The notes: generated from the sequence alone by a model not told the origin. A stretch of 64,000 nucleotides of DNA from Hygrophila difformis (GCA_030278955.1 JAOANR010000008.1:43259301-43323300); one strand, 5' to 3'; shown: positions 1-10,958, counted from the first letter of the stretch. A program made the numbers and translations.

Positions 1-2622
1 GTCCATATACAATGCCGGCAGAATCGTCAACGAATTCGCCACATGTTGGGTCTTCCGGCTTAAGGCATCAGCTACCACGTTGGCCTTCCTTTCGTGGTAA
101 GAAATTTCGAGATCATAGTCCTTGATTAGTTCCAACCACCTCCGTTGCCTCAGATTTAACTCCTTTTGAGTGAATATGTATTTGAGGCTTTTGTGGTCAG
201 TGAACATCCGACACTTTATCCCATAGAGGTAATGTCTCCATATCTTCAGAGCGAACACGACTGCCGCCAACTCCAAGTCGAAGGTCGCGCAGTTCACTTC
301 ATGAGGTTTCAATTGACGCGATGCATATGCAATGACTCTTGAGTCTTGCATCAAAACGCATCCTAGACGTTCCTTCGAAGCGTTACTGTAAACCTCGAAG
401 TCACCATTCCCTGATGGTAGTGCTAATACGGGCGTAGTGGTGAGTCGCTTTTTCAGCTCTTGAAACGCGGACTCACACTCCCTAGTCCAGTCGTATTTCA
501 CCCCTTTCTTCAACAGCTGGGTCAACGGGCGTGCGATTTTCGACAAGTCCTTCACAAATCGCCTATAATACCCAGCTAGTCCAAGGAAACTCCTTATTTC
601 AGTTGGACTCATCGGCGATACCCACTCCGTCACCGCCGAAACTTTCGCCGGATCCACTGAAACTCCAGTGGCGGAAACTATGTGCCGAAGGAATGCTACT
701 TCCTTCAACCAAAAGTCGCATTTGGACAGTTTTCCATAGAGTTGGTTCTTGCACAAAATCCCTAACACTTGGTGCAAATGTTGGGAATGCTCCTCCTCGC
801 TTCTCGAGTAGATCAGGATGTCGTCGATGAACACCACGATGCATTGATCTAACAATTCTCTAAATACATTGTTCATGAGGTTCATGAACATTGCAGGTGC
901 ATTTGTTAACCCAAAGGATAACACTTTGAACTCGTAGTGTCCATAACGAGTTCGGAACGCCGTCTTCGGGATATCCTTCTCAGCAATCCTCAGATGGTGA
1001 TAACCGGATCGCAAGTCGATCTTTGAGAACACCGAAGCTCCCGTCAACTGATCAAATAAGTCTTCAATCCTCGGTAATGGATACTTGTTCTTGATGGTCA
1101 CTTGATTGAGTCCTCTATAGTCGATGCAAAGGCATAGTCCTCCGTCCTTCTTTTTAACAAATAAGACCGGTGCTCCCCACGGGGACGTACTTGGTCTTAT
1201 GTATCCTTTCTCTAACAACTCTTCGAGTTGCTCCTTTAACTCTTTCATTTCCAGTGGCGCCATGCGGTAAGGAGCCTTTGATACAAGTTCCGTTCCCAGA
1301 ATGAGATCTATGGTGAATTCAAGATCTCTCTCAGGTGGCATACCAGGGATGTCTTCAGGAAATACGTCCGGGTATTCTTTTACCACTGGGATGTTGTCGA
1401 CCTTGTTCTCCTCCGCCTCTAGGTTGTGTACGTAGCATGCATACATTGCGTATCCCTTACGCATTAAGCTACATAACTTGAGAGCGTTAACAACCTTGTT
1501 GCTCCTCTTAGGGGGTTGAGAGTAAAAGATGACTCTCTTTCCCCTACCTTTCGATAGAGTGATTTTCTGCTTCTGACATTCAATCACTGCTTTATACTGG
1601 GTCAACGAATCCATCCCCAGTATAACGTCGAAGTCCCTTAAGTTAAATTCTACCAAGTTCGCGAAGAATTCTATGTTCTTGATAACTATCGGAATTCCAT
1701 TATAACGTCTAGAGCATGATGCTACTTCTCCTGAAGGTAGTTGAATTCCTAAGTTAATCAGCTTGCACTTAGGTAGATCTAGTTCATGTAAGAATCTTGA
1801 TGATATAATCGAACAACTAGCTCCTGAGTCAAACAGAACTTTGAGGGGTGTACTTAAGACATGGAACGTACCTGCCATCACGTCACCCTGCATAGGTACA
1901 TTCGCTTGGTTGATAACATTCAACCGCCCCATTGGCCGTCCTTGATTGCCCTGCTGATCCCGGTTCGGGTTCTGATTCTGTTGCTGGTTGGGATTCTGTG
2001 TAGGGCGTTGATTTTGGTTGGGATTCTGATTCTGAGGGGGTCTGTACCCCTGATGGTTACCATTCCGCCCATTTTGATTACGAGGCTGCGCTGGCCCCGT
2101 AACCAAGTCCTCCCTCTTGGTAATGTTTTCAATTTGAGTGCGGCACTCATTCACCCGATGGCCAATTCGACCACATCGGTAGCATGCGCCCTGTTGGGGG
2201 CATCCTCTAGTCAAGTGAGGTCTGCCACATCTTGGGCATGGTGGCACGAGGTTACCTTGGAAAAAGGTTCTCCCATCATTTCCCCTATTGTTGTTCTGAG
2301 GGAGTCTGTTCAGGCCTCCCCGGAAGTTGTTTCCTCCAGAATTGTTACCGGATCGGTTATCCCTGTTCCTCTTATCTTGTCCCTGAGGTCCCCGGCTGGA
2401 CTCTCCACTCACCTTCCTCTTCAGTTGTTGCACCCTTGCGACAGCCACCGCTCGATCATACACCGCTTGCAGGTCCGGGTAATGGACGCCAATGATCACT
2501 TCCCGTATGGCCAAGTTCAACCCCATCTCGAATTTATGTGCCTTTTCCACGTCTGTCGGCACTAGTCTTGGTGCGAAACGCACCAACTCCTTAAAACGGG
2601 CGTAGTATTCCTTGGACTGTTT
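1..2622 (-). CDS. Partial gag-pol: gag C-terminus, protease, RT, RNase H (open frame)
   Basis: One minus-strand frame stays open from about 2622 to the window edge. In order it shows a gag C-terminus with a CCHC zinc knuckle near 2160-2230; a Gln/Asn-rich linker; a retropepsin with DSGAS, its active-site Asp at 1828-1830; RT with [11 protein letters not shown] near 1160, the active site FIDD at about 820-831 and the [12 protein letters not shown] segment; then RNase H and the [13 protein letters not shown] motif near position 60. The enzyme set copies element RNA into DNA in cytoplasmic particles. The first RNase H acid reads Asn (YSNAS, codon 388-390) where the family has Asp, so RNase H is probably dead. 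The reading continues past the window, so stop and integrase are unseen. Confidence 0.85.
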
Positions 2623-3181
2623 GTCCTCCTTGTTTCAATGATAGGAACTCCTCGTACATTGCCGTCTTTGTGCTCATGGGATAAAATCGATCACTGAGTA
2701 GTTCCATGAACTCCTCCCACGAGTAGGGTTCTTCTCCCTCAGTTAACTTTCCTTGGGTGCCACGCCATCAGTCGTCCGCCTTCCCTCCAAAGTAGTATGA
2801 TGCCACGTGCACTTTCTCGCCATTCGGGCATTTCACGGCGTTTAGTAACTTGTCGAACGTCCGGATCCATTCTTCGAGCTTAGCCGGATCCCTCCTCGCC
2901 GGCGTAGTGTGGCGGGTGGTATGGGTTCACCATGGCTAGGTAATTAATGCGAGCCTGGGGTGGAGGTGCCGCAACCGTTTGGCCCTGGTTCACCTGCGCG
3001 TTCCCTAGCGCAATGAGAACGTCCTCTAGAGTGCGTAGGCGATCGCCCATGTTGGTATAGGGTCTGCTGGCTCTTCCTGCGCGTGTACACCCACGTTTGG
3101 TATCGGCATGTCGGGTTGCCTAGGTACTTCGTTGGTATTTGGTGAGACGGGCTCGTTACGTGGGCTGCCTCTCGGTGCCAT
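2623..3181 (-). pseudogene. Broken 5' part of chromovirus gag
   Basis: The gag start is the ATG at 3179-3181 (MAPRG...). Compared with sister copies in the window the coding sequence is damaged at four points: a frame change near 3030 that ends the first frame at 3026, an extra G near 2890 in the GEEDPAKLEEW region, a Trp codon turned into TGA at 2768-2770, and an extra G near 2622 in the QTVQ-EYY region. After the last break the frame is open to the end of the window. Gag normally forms the virus-like particle; this copy cannot make it alone. Confidence 0.8.
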
Positions 3182-3728
3182 TCTGTTACAAGCACAAGAG
3201 GTTAGATTCTTTTCTTGTAAAAGTATGATGTAATACTTGTAAAGTAATTTAATGAATAAAAGAGTGGTATTAACAGGTTTCAATCCACTGGAACCTGTTA
3301 TTAGAAGTTGTTTGGAGTTTAATGTACTATTCGTTGTCATTGGGAGTTGTTTACTACTTGTTGTTGTTGTTGTTGTTATTTTTTTGTGGAGACCCTAGGT
3401 TAGGGTTAAGGGTTTTCAGGGTTTCAGGGTTTAGGGTTCCCTTGTTTGATTGTTATCTCTTTATTATATAAATATTTATGTTGTTTATTTATTAATACCT
3501 TGTACCTTTGTTTGGTTGAGTCTCAACAAGGTATTTGAAAAAATAAATAATTTAATCAAATGTAAAGAATAATTTAAATATATTTATGTATAAGATAAAT
3601 GCTTGTAAATTTATTGCTCAATAGAAAACTTTATTTGGTTACAAGCATTAGGAACGAGAATAGTAGTGCTGACAAAAGTTTGAAAAGGGAAATATAACTA
3701 ATAATAGTGCATCAGTAGATCACTAAGT
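3182..3728 (-). other. Leader between ORF0 and gag, with telomere-like stretch
   Basis: No gene is seen. It contains a short (TTG)n run at about 3359-3377 and, at 3399-3440, a degenerate run of GGGTTT/TTAGGG units; on the element's sense strand this gives AAACCCTAA-type telo boxes. The rest is AT-rich. The stretch near 3600 with an AATAAA-rich segment resembles 30080-30150 in element D, supporting common descent of this leader. Confidence 0.6.
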
Positions 3729-4127
3729 CTAGAACGAATATGTAGGGGCGTCCTCAATAGGATCCTCTTCGTCGCTTGATACGTCAATGGGTTCGGCAAC
3801 ATTGGGTGCAGGCCCCGGGTTCTGAAGGACCGCTCCATCAGCTTGGTTGGCTAGGTTAGTCATCTCCCAACCCAGGTCCCCTACTTGTTCCACCAAGTCA
3901 TCACTCTTGTCTTGGAGCTCAGCTACTTGGGCTTGGAGCTGCGTGATTCGATTTTGCAGCTGGGTTATGTTGTGATGGTCTGCCTCCCTAAGATGTCCCA
4001 AATGGGCCATGTTACCCTCTAACTGTCCTACTCGAGCCTTGAAGTGATTGATATGTTGTTGGGATTCGAGGTATGCGTTAATCAGTTTCATCATAATGTT
4101 GATCATGTTCGCGTTTGGTTTGGCCAT
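3729..4127 (-). CDS. ORF0: small coiled-coil protein upstream of gag
   Basis: A 132-residue frame beginning MAKPNANMIN. Residues about 35-92 show leucine/isoleucine heptads typical of a coiled coil (QLQNRITQLQAQVAELQ), preceded by the motif LREADHHN, and the tail is acidic (VSSDEEDPIED). It lies between the primer binding site and gag, in the same orientation as gag. Related sequence occurs in elements D (29577-30001) and E (39540-39740), so it belongs to the element and is not a chance frame. I do not recognise the protein. It may add an oligomerisation function next to gag; that is inference. Confidence 0.65.
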   Translation of the reverse strand: MAKPNANMINIMMKLINAYLESQQHINHFKARVGQLEGNMAHLGHLREADHHNITQLQNRITQLQAQVAELQDKSDDLVEQVGDLGWEMTNLANQADGAVLQNPGPAPNVAEPIDVSSDEEDPIEDAPTYSF

Positions 4128-4490
4128 CTAGTGTCAACAAGGTAGGTTAGAGTTAGAACATATCGAACGTAAAGTTAGGAGATGCAAAAATTCAAATCTA
4201 CATGCGAGTATGCATATGCAAATCCCAAAAAAAAAAAATTTAATTTATCCATATATTTTTAAAATAAATTTACTTCATGGATAATAATAAAAAGTTGGGC
4301 CTTTATATTGGGCCAAAATTTTAATAAATCTTTTGCTTAAAAATATTGGGCTAAGTAAGAAAAATTTTGGGCTAAAAATTTTTGGGCTCAAATAATTAGG
4401 ATTTTAAATATGGGAAAACTAGGGCCCGGTACCCATTGAAAAAATATTGTAAGAGTCAAAGCCTCTCCATTTCAAACATTGTGTTTTAGG
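4128..4490 (-). other. AT-rich 5' leader of element A
   Basis: No gene seen. Contains A/T runs and repeats of GGGCC-type words (TTGGGCC, TTTGGGCT) that also occur in the leaders of elements B, D and E, so this is conserved untranslated leader. Confidence 0.5.
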
Positions 4491-4496
4491 CTCTAT

Positions 4497-4980
4497 GTAA
4501 TAACTTGGTAAATCACATACCAAGAACTTGGTAAAGCATATACCAATAACTTGGTAAACACCATAAGGTAATCGTGGTAAAGCACATACTAAAAACTTGG
4601 TAAAGCACAAATAGTATATGTGGAATAACTTGGTAAACATCATAAGGTATTTGTGGTATAGAACATACCAATAACCTGGTAAATACCATAAGATATTTGT
4701 GGTAAAGCACATATCAAGACTTGGTAAATACCATATGGTATATGTGGAATAACTTGGTAAACACCATAAGGTATTTGTGGTAAAGTACATACCAAAAACT
4801 TGGTAAATACCATATGGTATCTGTGGTAAACCACGTACCGGTAACTTGGTAAGTACTAATATATGGTAGCTATGGTAAAGTACATACTACTACAGTGGTA
4901 AACCACATATCATTAACCTGGTAAATATCATTTAATATCTAGGTAAGGCAAATAGAAGACGTGGTAAATCAAGTCAAACA
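4497..4980. repeat. Minisatellite in the leader of element A
   Basis: About ten degenerate units of roughly 46 bp, each beginning AACTTGGTAAA and containing a variant of CCATAAGGTATTTGTGGTAAAG followed by CACATACCAA, visibly built from two half-units of about 23 bp sharing GGTAAA. Some units lack one half (for example around 4603-4625). It lies between PBS and ORF0, and I saw no such array in the other elements here. Confidence 0.85.
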
Positions 4981-5205
4981 TGTGATGGGGTGCAAAGTGT
5001 AATAAAATTGAAATGGGACCTAAAAAAATTGAAAGATTTTTAAAAAGGGCCTGAGCCCTAATTTACCTTTTAAATAACTAGTAAGTAGAATTATTGGGCC
5101 AAAACTTGGGCTCATAGTAATAGTTTTAAAAAAAAACTAAGTAAAATAATACTAGTTTTTAAAGTAATGGTTTAAAAATAATAATAGTAGCTTTAAAAAA
5201 ATTCC
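4981..5205 (-). other. PBS-proximal leader of element A
   Basis: AT-rich untranslated leader with runs of TTTAAAAATAATA-type sequence, matching the same position beside the PBS in elements B, C and D. No gene seen. Confidence 0.5.
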
Positions 5206-5219
5206 GGTCACTGATACCA
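5206..5219 (-). other. Primer binding site of element A (degenerate iMet)
   Basis: On the minus strand this reads TGGTATCAG then diverges from the 12-base match to the 3' end of initiator tRNA-Met (TGGTATCAGAGC) seen in elements C and D. It lies 3 bases from the LTR end at 5223. Confidence 0.7.
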
Positions 5220-5222
5220 ATT

Positions 5223-7168
5223 TGTAACACCCGGATTTGATAACCAGGCCGGGATGCTAACACCACACCTCCCTAGCAAGACACGAATTCTCCGAACTTG
5301 CTAAAGAGAAGCAAGGCTATGAGTATTAAAAAGAGTTTAAAAACAAGTCCAGAATTATTTAAAAATAATAATATAATGTCATCCACACATGATAGTAATA
5401 ATAAGTTGCAGCGGAAATTAAAATAAGGCCGACATGGCCAAAACTCGGGTTAAACAGGCCCGATATGCTTGTCTAAAAAAAACGATAAAATAATGTTCCA
5501 AAGAGTTTCCCCCAAATGCACATGCTTATGCATTCTCATCATACTCTGAAAAGAAAAGGAAAGCAAGAGTCTTATCAGTATTATAAAATACTGAGTAAAT
5601 CAATCCTAACATAACAATAAAGGGGTTTAATTTTAATAAATAAAATCATGCTTTAGTCTTGCATATAAAAACATTTTATTTGCTAATTTAAAAGTAAGAA
5701 TTTAAATTGCAAAATTTAAAGGCACATCAAATTACATAAATAATGAATTAAGCATGGGCATGTATTTAAAACATAATAATAATGACATAAATAAATAAAA
5801 TCTAAGTCTTTTTAATTTTCCCCATTACACCACCATCTCAACAATATTTCATTTAGCCGGCGCTCCGGCGGCCGCAGCCAATTTCGTAATTTTTCATTTA
5901 GCCGGTAGCCCGGCGGCCGCAGCCTATCCGCCATACCCAGTACCACTCCGGAGCCTCGGAAAACCCATACGGATATTCCCGAGAGTGTAGGCCCAAATAC
6001 ATTGCCGTTTTGGCATAATTTTTCATTCAAGCTTCTCTCGTCCATTACAGGCACGCGGAGAAAAGGCTAGAGGGGCACCTTGCAGAGCACTCACCCCCTA
6101 CCTATGTAACCGATATCGTTTAAACTTTTGTGTAACGGGAATTTCGAAAATATAGCTTTATCAAATAACGAGATTTTGATCGTTTGTTTAGAAATTTCAA
6201 AATCTCACAAGTTAAAACCATTCGTTATCACAGTTTATGCCTTTTTAGTCTAAAAATTCAATTCAAAGGCGATTGATCTGAAATTTTCATAGTATATCAA
6301 AAACATCCTAACAAACAACTTTTATGTTTCGAGTTTTTCGGAATAAAGAGGGGAAACATGTCAAAAATCAAGTTTTCTACACAAACAATATGCTGTCAGG
6401 ATTCAGGTTCGACACAGCGTTCAAAATCCGATTTTTCGACTCATCAAATGGACTCCAAAAATTCTGAAATTTTGTGGACACATACGAGACATGATTATCT
6501 ACAACTTTTGTTTACATCAAAAAGATTAGTTTGGACTGGAAGTAATAGAAACATGCTCATCAAGTTCGATTAAGTGCACTGTCAGTTTTTCGCATGTTCT
6601 TAAAATCACAGAAAATGTCCAACACGAATTGGGGTATCAAAACTCGATTAAAATCTCTGAAATTTTTACACAACGTAGCTTAAGATCTTAGGATCAAAAT
6701 CCTAGTTTTGAGTTTTCCGGTTTGAAAACTCAAAGTAGGAGTTTTGGTCGGATTTCAGAAAACACACAGATCAGGGTTTTTAGGTTTGATTTTAATGTTT
6801 TGTTTCAAATCCAAAGTTTCGGACGCCCTTAAACCACCCATAATGGTATGAAAGGTATTGACTTACTGTAGGTGAGTTCTCGAATGTCCTAGGGTCGATC
6901 GAATCGTTCAAATTGCCACGAACGGATCTACGCCACACGTTCTCTTTTTCCTTTGGCCACGAACGTGTTTGCAAGTAAAAGTCCGCAAGTTAGAATGATG
7001 GTTATGATTTCAAATGACGAAGGAAGCTAATCTAAACCTTACCAACAATCCGAAGCCTGAAATCCTTGATCTACACACTCCCTTGGTCGGTTTTAGTAGC
7101 CGGAAAGTCGTCGGAAAGCCGTCGGTGAGCAAGAACTTTGTGTTTTCGGTTTTGGGAGAGTTTGATAA
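5223..7168 (-). repeat. 5' LTR of element A, truncated
   Basis: Starts on the plus strand with TGTAACACCCGG (reverse of the LTR end GGTGTTACA) and shares blocks with the other minus-strand LTRs: a CCTCCCTAGCAAGACACG block, a GGCCAAAACTCGGGTTAAACAGGCC block, and the GAGCCTCGG..CCCATACGGATA block. Carries a doublet of a GC-rich word (GCCGG..CCGGCGGCCGCAGCC) at about 5856-5926, a version of which also occurs in the LTR at 61800. It stops near 7168, where sequence turns into plus-orientation LTR; the U3 start with its TATA box and TGTAATACCC terminus is missing. Confidence 0.8.
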
Positions 7169-7195
7169 GGGTTGTCCATATTTTCCATTCAAAAC

Positions 7196-7486
7196 TGTAA
7201 CACCCCCATCTTCGGCGCAGCGGAAAGACGGGGTGCTACTCTAGATGTTATCGGCTCCAGAGTAAAGGTTGTCCCCACAAACCAACATGAGCTCTTTCTA
7301 GTGCGCTTTGGCCTTACTCACGCACACCCTGGGAGACTTCCCAGGAGGCCACCCATCCTAGAATTACGCCAAGCCAAGCATGCTTAACTTTGGAGTTCTT
7401 ATAGGATGGTTACCAAGAAAGAAAGGTACCTTGTTGGTATGAGTAGCTTATTTCACTCCATTTAAACCATTCTCCGGGTTATTACA
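7196..7486 (-). repeat. TRIM LTR (3')
   Basis: Begins TGTAACACCCCC and ends TTATTACA on the plus strand; near-identical to 7636-7926, with scattered substitutions. Confidence 0.9.
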
Positions 7487-7635
7487 TTCCTCCCCCCTTA
7501 AGATCGCAACGTCCTCGTTGCGCTCGGCCATCCACATCTCGTGAATGCCACAATCATCCACATCCCATAGATCTTTCACCCCGCTAGGCACCTGAATACC
7601 ACAGCACGCGGTCGCGGTCTGGCTCTGATACCATC

Positions 7636-7926
7636 TGTAACACCCCCATCTTCGGCGCAACGGAAAGACGGGGTGCTACTCTAGATGTTGCCGGCTCCAG
7701 AGTGAAGGCTATCCCCACAAACCAACGTGAGCTCTTTCCAGTGCGCTTTGGCCTCACTCACGCACACCCTGGGAGACTTCCCAGGAGGTCACCCATCCCA
7801 GAATTACCTCAAGCCAAGCACGCTTAATTTTGGAGTTCTTATAGGATGGTTACCAAGAAAGAAAGGTACCTTGTTGGTATGAGTAGCTTATTTTACTCCA
7901 TTTAAGCCATTCTCCGGGGTATTACA
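7636..7926 (-). repeat. TRIM LTR (5')
   Basis: Same length and termini as 7196-7486; followed directly by the target-site copy AAAAC. Confidence 0.9.
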
Positions 7927-9877
7927 AAAACTCATATCTTAATCTAACTTATTCCGTTTCCTTCCTAAAACCCTGAACCGGACGCGTAGAGGGAGAACGA
8001 AGGATCTCGGAGGGAGAACGGAGGACGTGGAAGCAATGCCTACGAATTTGACGAGCCGGGAAATCCAATCTCAAGTAAGTTAATCACTTACTATGATTTT
8101 GGGTGTGTAAAATTAACCGAACACAAAGATCTAATAAAAAAAAAACTAATTAAAATCTGTCTACACCGGCGCAACGTTTTTATTTGAATTATTCGGACCA
8201 ATTAAAACGTTCAAACGAGAAAAGTTAAAACACAAAATGTGTTCCTAAGACATTGATCTACTTCTTGTAAAAATTGCATAATTTTTGGTTAAGTTTTGCT
8301 ACCCGAAATTCGAACTAGAAGAACCTGTTTTCAATTTGGATCTTGAAATGGGACAGAATCATATTTCGAACTTTTTGGTGATTTTTACCCTAGATCTAGG
8401 CCGATTTAGGATTAGTGTTGAACATAAAAATTGTAGATCTATAAGTCTGAAATACCACTGTAAAAGTTTAGAATTTTTCGTCAAGATTTGAACCTCCGAA
8501 TACAAACCGAACCAATCTGTGTTTTCTTCAAACTTCTAAAAATTGACAGAATGGGTTTCTGAACTTAATCCGATTTTTCTTAATTGATCCGGTTGGAATT
8601 AGGCCTCGATTCTAAACGAAAGTTGTAGATAAATGTGTTAGGAGTAAGCATGCAAATTTTTGTTAAGTTTGGTTTTCATTTGATATGTTAAAAATTAGAT
8701 CTTTGAAAACTGCTACGTCTGAATCTGGGCAGAACACTATTTTTGAATAAAATCTCATTTTTGACTTACTTCCTTAATCCGGATTGAAAAAGTTAAAACA
8801 CAAAACTTGTTTGTTAGTGTGTTGGCAAGCAATTGCTCAAATTTCAGAATTTTTGATCGTGAAATAGATTTTTAAATAATATTGGAGTGAGCAGCGTCCC
8901 GTGAAAGTATATTTTTGAGAAACTTGCTAAATTTGTGAAATTGGCTTTATTATACAAACAAATTAATTCTTGTTTTGAAATAAATAAAATAAAACATTTT
9001 GGAAAATCCCCTTTGCAACTTGATTAAATATTATGTAGGGGGTGAGTGCTCTGCAGGGTGCCCTCCTAGCTTTGCACATCATGCCTGATTGGACGATGGT
9101 GTTGGAATATGTGAGATATGCGAAATTATGCCAAAACGGCGAGATATTTTGGGCCAACACTCTCGGGAGTATCCGTATGGGTTTCCCGAGGCTCCGGAGT
9201 GGTTGTAACACCCCAGTTTTGGGTAACCCAGGTCGGGATGTCACCGCCACACCTCTCTAGCAAGACACGGCTTCTCCGAGCTTGCTAAAGAGATGCAAGG
9301 CTAGGTATTGTAGTATTTAAATATTTAAAACACATTCAAACAGCCCATACAATATAGTTCGGAAAATAATATCATTATAGTGCAGCGGAAAATAATATTT
9401 AAATATAAGTACTGCAGTAGAAATTTAAATAGGGCCAACATGGCCAAAACACGAGTTAAACAGGCCAGTTCATGTCATAGTCTAATGCAAAAATTTAAAA
9501 ACAAAGTTCCATTAAATTCTCATGCATGTACGTGCTCAAGTATAATCCACATGCTCTATAAAAAGAAAGAAATGTTTTGGGTCAGCACAACTTGCTGAGT
9601 AAGTTAACACATACATGATTGTGGGGTTTCAAAGCCTTTAATTAAATTTAAGGAAAACATGTGCATACAAGATATGATTTAATTTTATTCATCTAATAAT
9701 AATTTAATTGCATAATTTAAAAGACAGGGGTTCCATAAGATCATAATTCAACAAACATGATAAAATAATTGCAAGACATAATTTAAAGGCGTAATTTAAA
9801 TAAGAAAAATATCCAAGTATTTCAAGATTTCATTCTTTTTTTTTTTTTTATTCAATATGATCTAGTATAATTTGTTC

Positions 9878-10112
9878 TTGGGGAAACGAACCCGCAAGAA
9901 TTTAAACGCATCCTAGGGAATCGAACCCGTAGGAATCAACAAACGTCCTGGGGAATCGAACTCGCAGGAATTGACACTCATCATGGGAATTGAACCCACA
10001 GGAATCGACACACATCCTGGGGAATCGAACCCGCAAGGTTTGATACGGGCATCCTGGGGAATCGAACCCGCATGATGACAGGCGCCTTGGGGAATCGAAC
10101 CCGCAAGGTAAG
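9878..10112 (-). repeat. Array of tRNA T-arm / B-box-like repeats, copy 1
   Basis: Seven tandem units of roughly 33-38 bp. Each carries GGGGAATCGAACCCGC or a variant; on the LTR sense strand this contains GGTTCGATTCC, an exact fit to the RNA polymerase III B-box pattern GGTTCGANNCC in the best units. Flanking CCTG and CAGG can pair, giving a T-arm-like hairpin. There is no acceptor, D or anticodon arm, so these are not tRNA genes. Confidence 0.75.
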
Positions 10113-10731
10113 AACAAGTTTCGCAAATTTCACAAGTTTCTCAAGATATACTTCTCACTAATCGCTGTTTGCTCCAAAATTATTTAAAAATTCATTTTAA
10201 GTCCGAAAATTCTGAAATTTTACCAGTGACTCAAAAACACAGAGACGAACAAGTTTTGTGTTTTAAATTTTTTGATATGAGTTAAGGAAATAATTATTAA
10301 ACTTTTACGCAACCTAGATTAATGTCTTAGAAACGTTTTTTTTGTGTTTTAAGTTTCTTCGTTTGAACAGTTTAAAGGGTTCGAAAAATTCGTGCAAAAA
10401 CACTGCGCCGTAGAGTTTTTCGTGTTGACAGATTTCAAGTTCTTGATTAAATCTTTAAATTAGACGTATTTTAATTCGCCCAAAACCATAGTAAGGTTAA
10501 CTTACAGGTTTACGGATGTTCCGGCTCGTCGATTCGGAGGCGTGGCTTCCAGTCCACCGTTTATCTCCTAGATTCGCCGGGTTCTTCGTTCACAACGACA
10601 AGGCCTCCGGAATTTCGTCCAAGTCAGTCTCCTCTCTTGCCTTCGTGCCTCCGACGACTCCGGGATTAAGGTTTGATATTTAGAGAGTTTTTCGTAGGGT
10701 TTTAAAAGTGTTCGGGGTCGAACAAGACGAT

Positions 10732-10739
10732 TATTTATA
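10732..10739 (-). promoter_or_regulatory. TATA box of element B 3' LTR
   Basis: TATAAATA on the minus strand, in the conserved context shared by all LTRs of this group (ATAAATA just after the CTTGGACGTCC..CTAGG block). Confidence 0.7.
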
Positions 10740-10958
10740 GATGTGGAAGACCTAGGGGACGTCCAAGGTCTGCCCTAAGGTGTCTTGAGCCGAAAGGTAA
10801 GCAACCGAAGTCGAAAAATCCAGAATCGGGCGAGTGAATCGCGGAACGTTGCGACTGCCGCTAACGGCGCGGGGTGGGAGTGGTCGTTCCCTTAGGAGCG
10901 CGCGGAGACCGCGCGGCCTTGGTCCAGGCTGCGGTCTGGGCCGGGTCGTGCGATCCGT

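Larger units (their letters stand above)
1..7168 (-). mobile_element. Chromovirus A (Ty3/gypsy, Tekay/Del-like), truncated by window edge and by an LTR junction
   Basis: Read on the minus strand: partial 5' LTR (5223-7168), primer binding site next to it, a leader with a coiled-coil ORF, gag, protease, reverse transcriptase and RNase H, running off position 1. Order and motifs are those of Ty3/gypsy elements. The chromovirus assignment rests on close likeness of its gag and LTR to copies in this window that keep a chromodomain (element D). Integrase and the 3' LTR lie outside the window. The LTR lacks its U3 start because it is joined head to head to the LTR of element D. Confidence 0.85.
7196..7926 (-). 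mobile_element. TRIM (miniature LTR retrotransposon), complete, TSD AAAAC
   Basis: Two 291-bp LTRs (7196-7486 and 7636-7926) flank a 149-bp internal region with no credible coding capacity. The element lies on the minus strand: there the LTR reads TGTAATA...GGTGTTACA, a PBS matching initiator tRNA-Met sits at 7621-7633, two bases from the LTR, and a purine-rich tract (reverse of CCTCCCCCCTTAAG) at about 7489-7502 precedes the 3' LTR. The 5-bp repeat AAAAC flanks it (7191-7195 and 7927-7931). The uninterrupted site is present in the D 3' LTR near 34475-34485. It must use enzymes from autonomous elements. Confidence 0.92.
7168..9203 (+). repeat. 5' LTR of element D, first part
   Basis: Homologous in direct orientation to the D 3' LTR from about 34452 to 35724, starting at AAGGGTTGTCC. 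It lacks the U3 start. It is interrupted by a TRIM (7196-7926) and ends at the duplicated GTGGT where element B is inserted; the LTR resumes at 28390. The undisturbed sequence of both insertion points can be read in the D 3' LTR. Confidence 0.85.

Noticed and set aside
1861..2565. 234-residue plus-strand frame
   Set aside because: It is the shadow of the Gln/Asn-rich gag region on the opposite strand.
3399..3440. Interstitial telomere
   Set aside because: Only a few imperfect TTTAGGG-like units; better described as telo-box-like sequence in a leader.
9878..10112. Possible tRNA genes from GGTTCGATTCC motifs
   Set aside because: Only a T-arm-like element repeats; no acceptor stem, D arm or anticodon arm is present.
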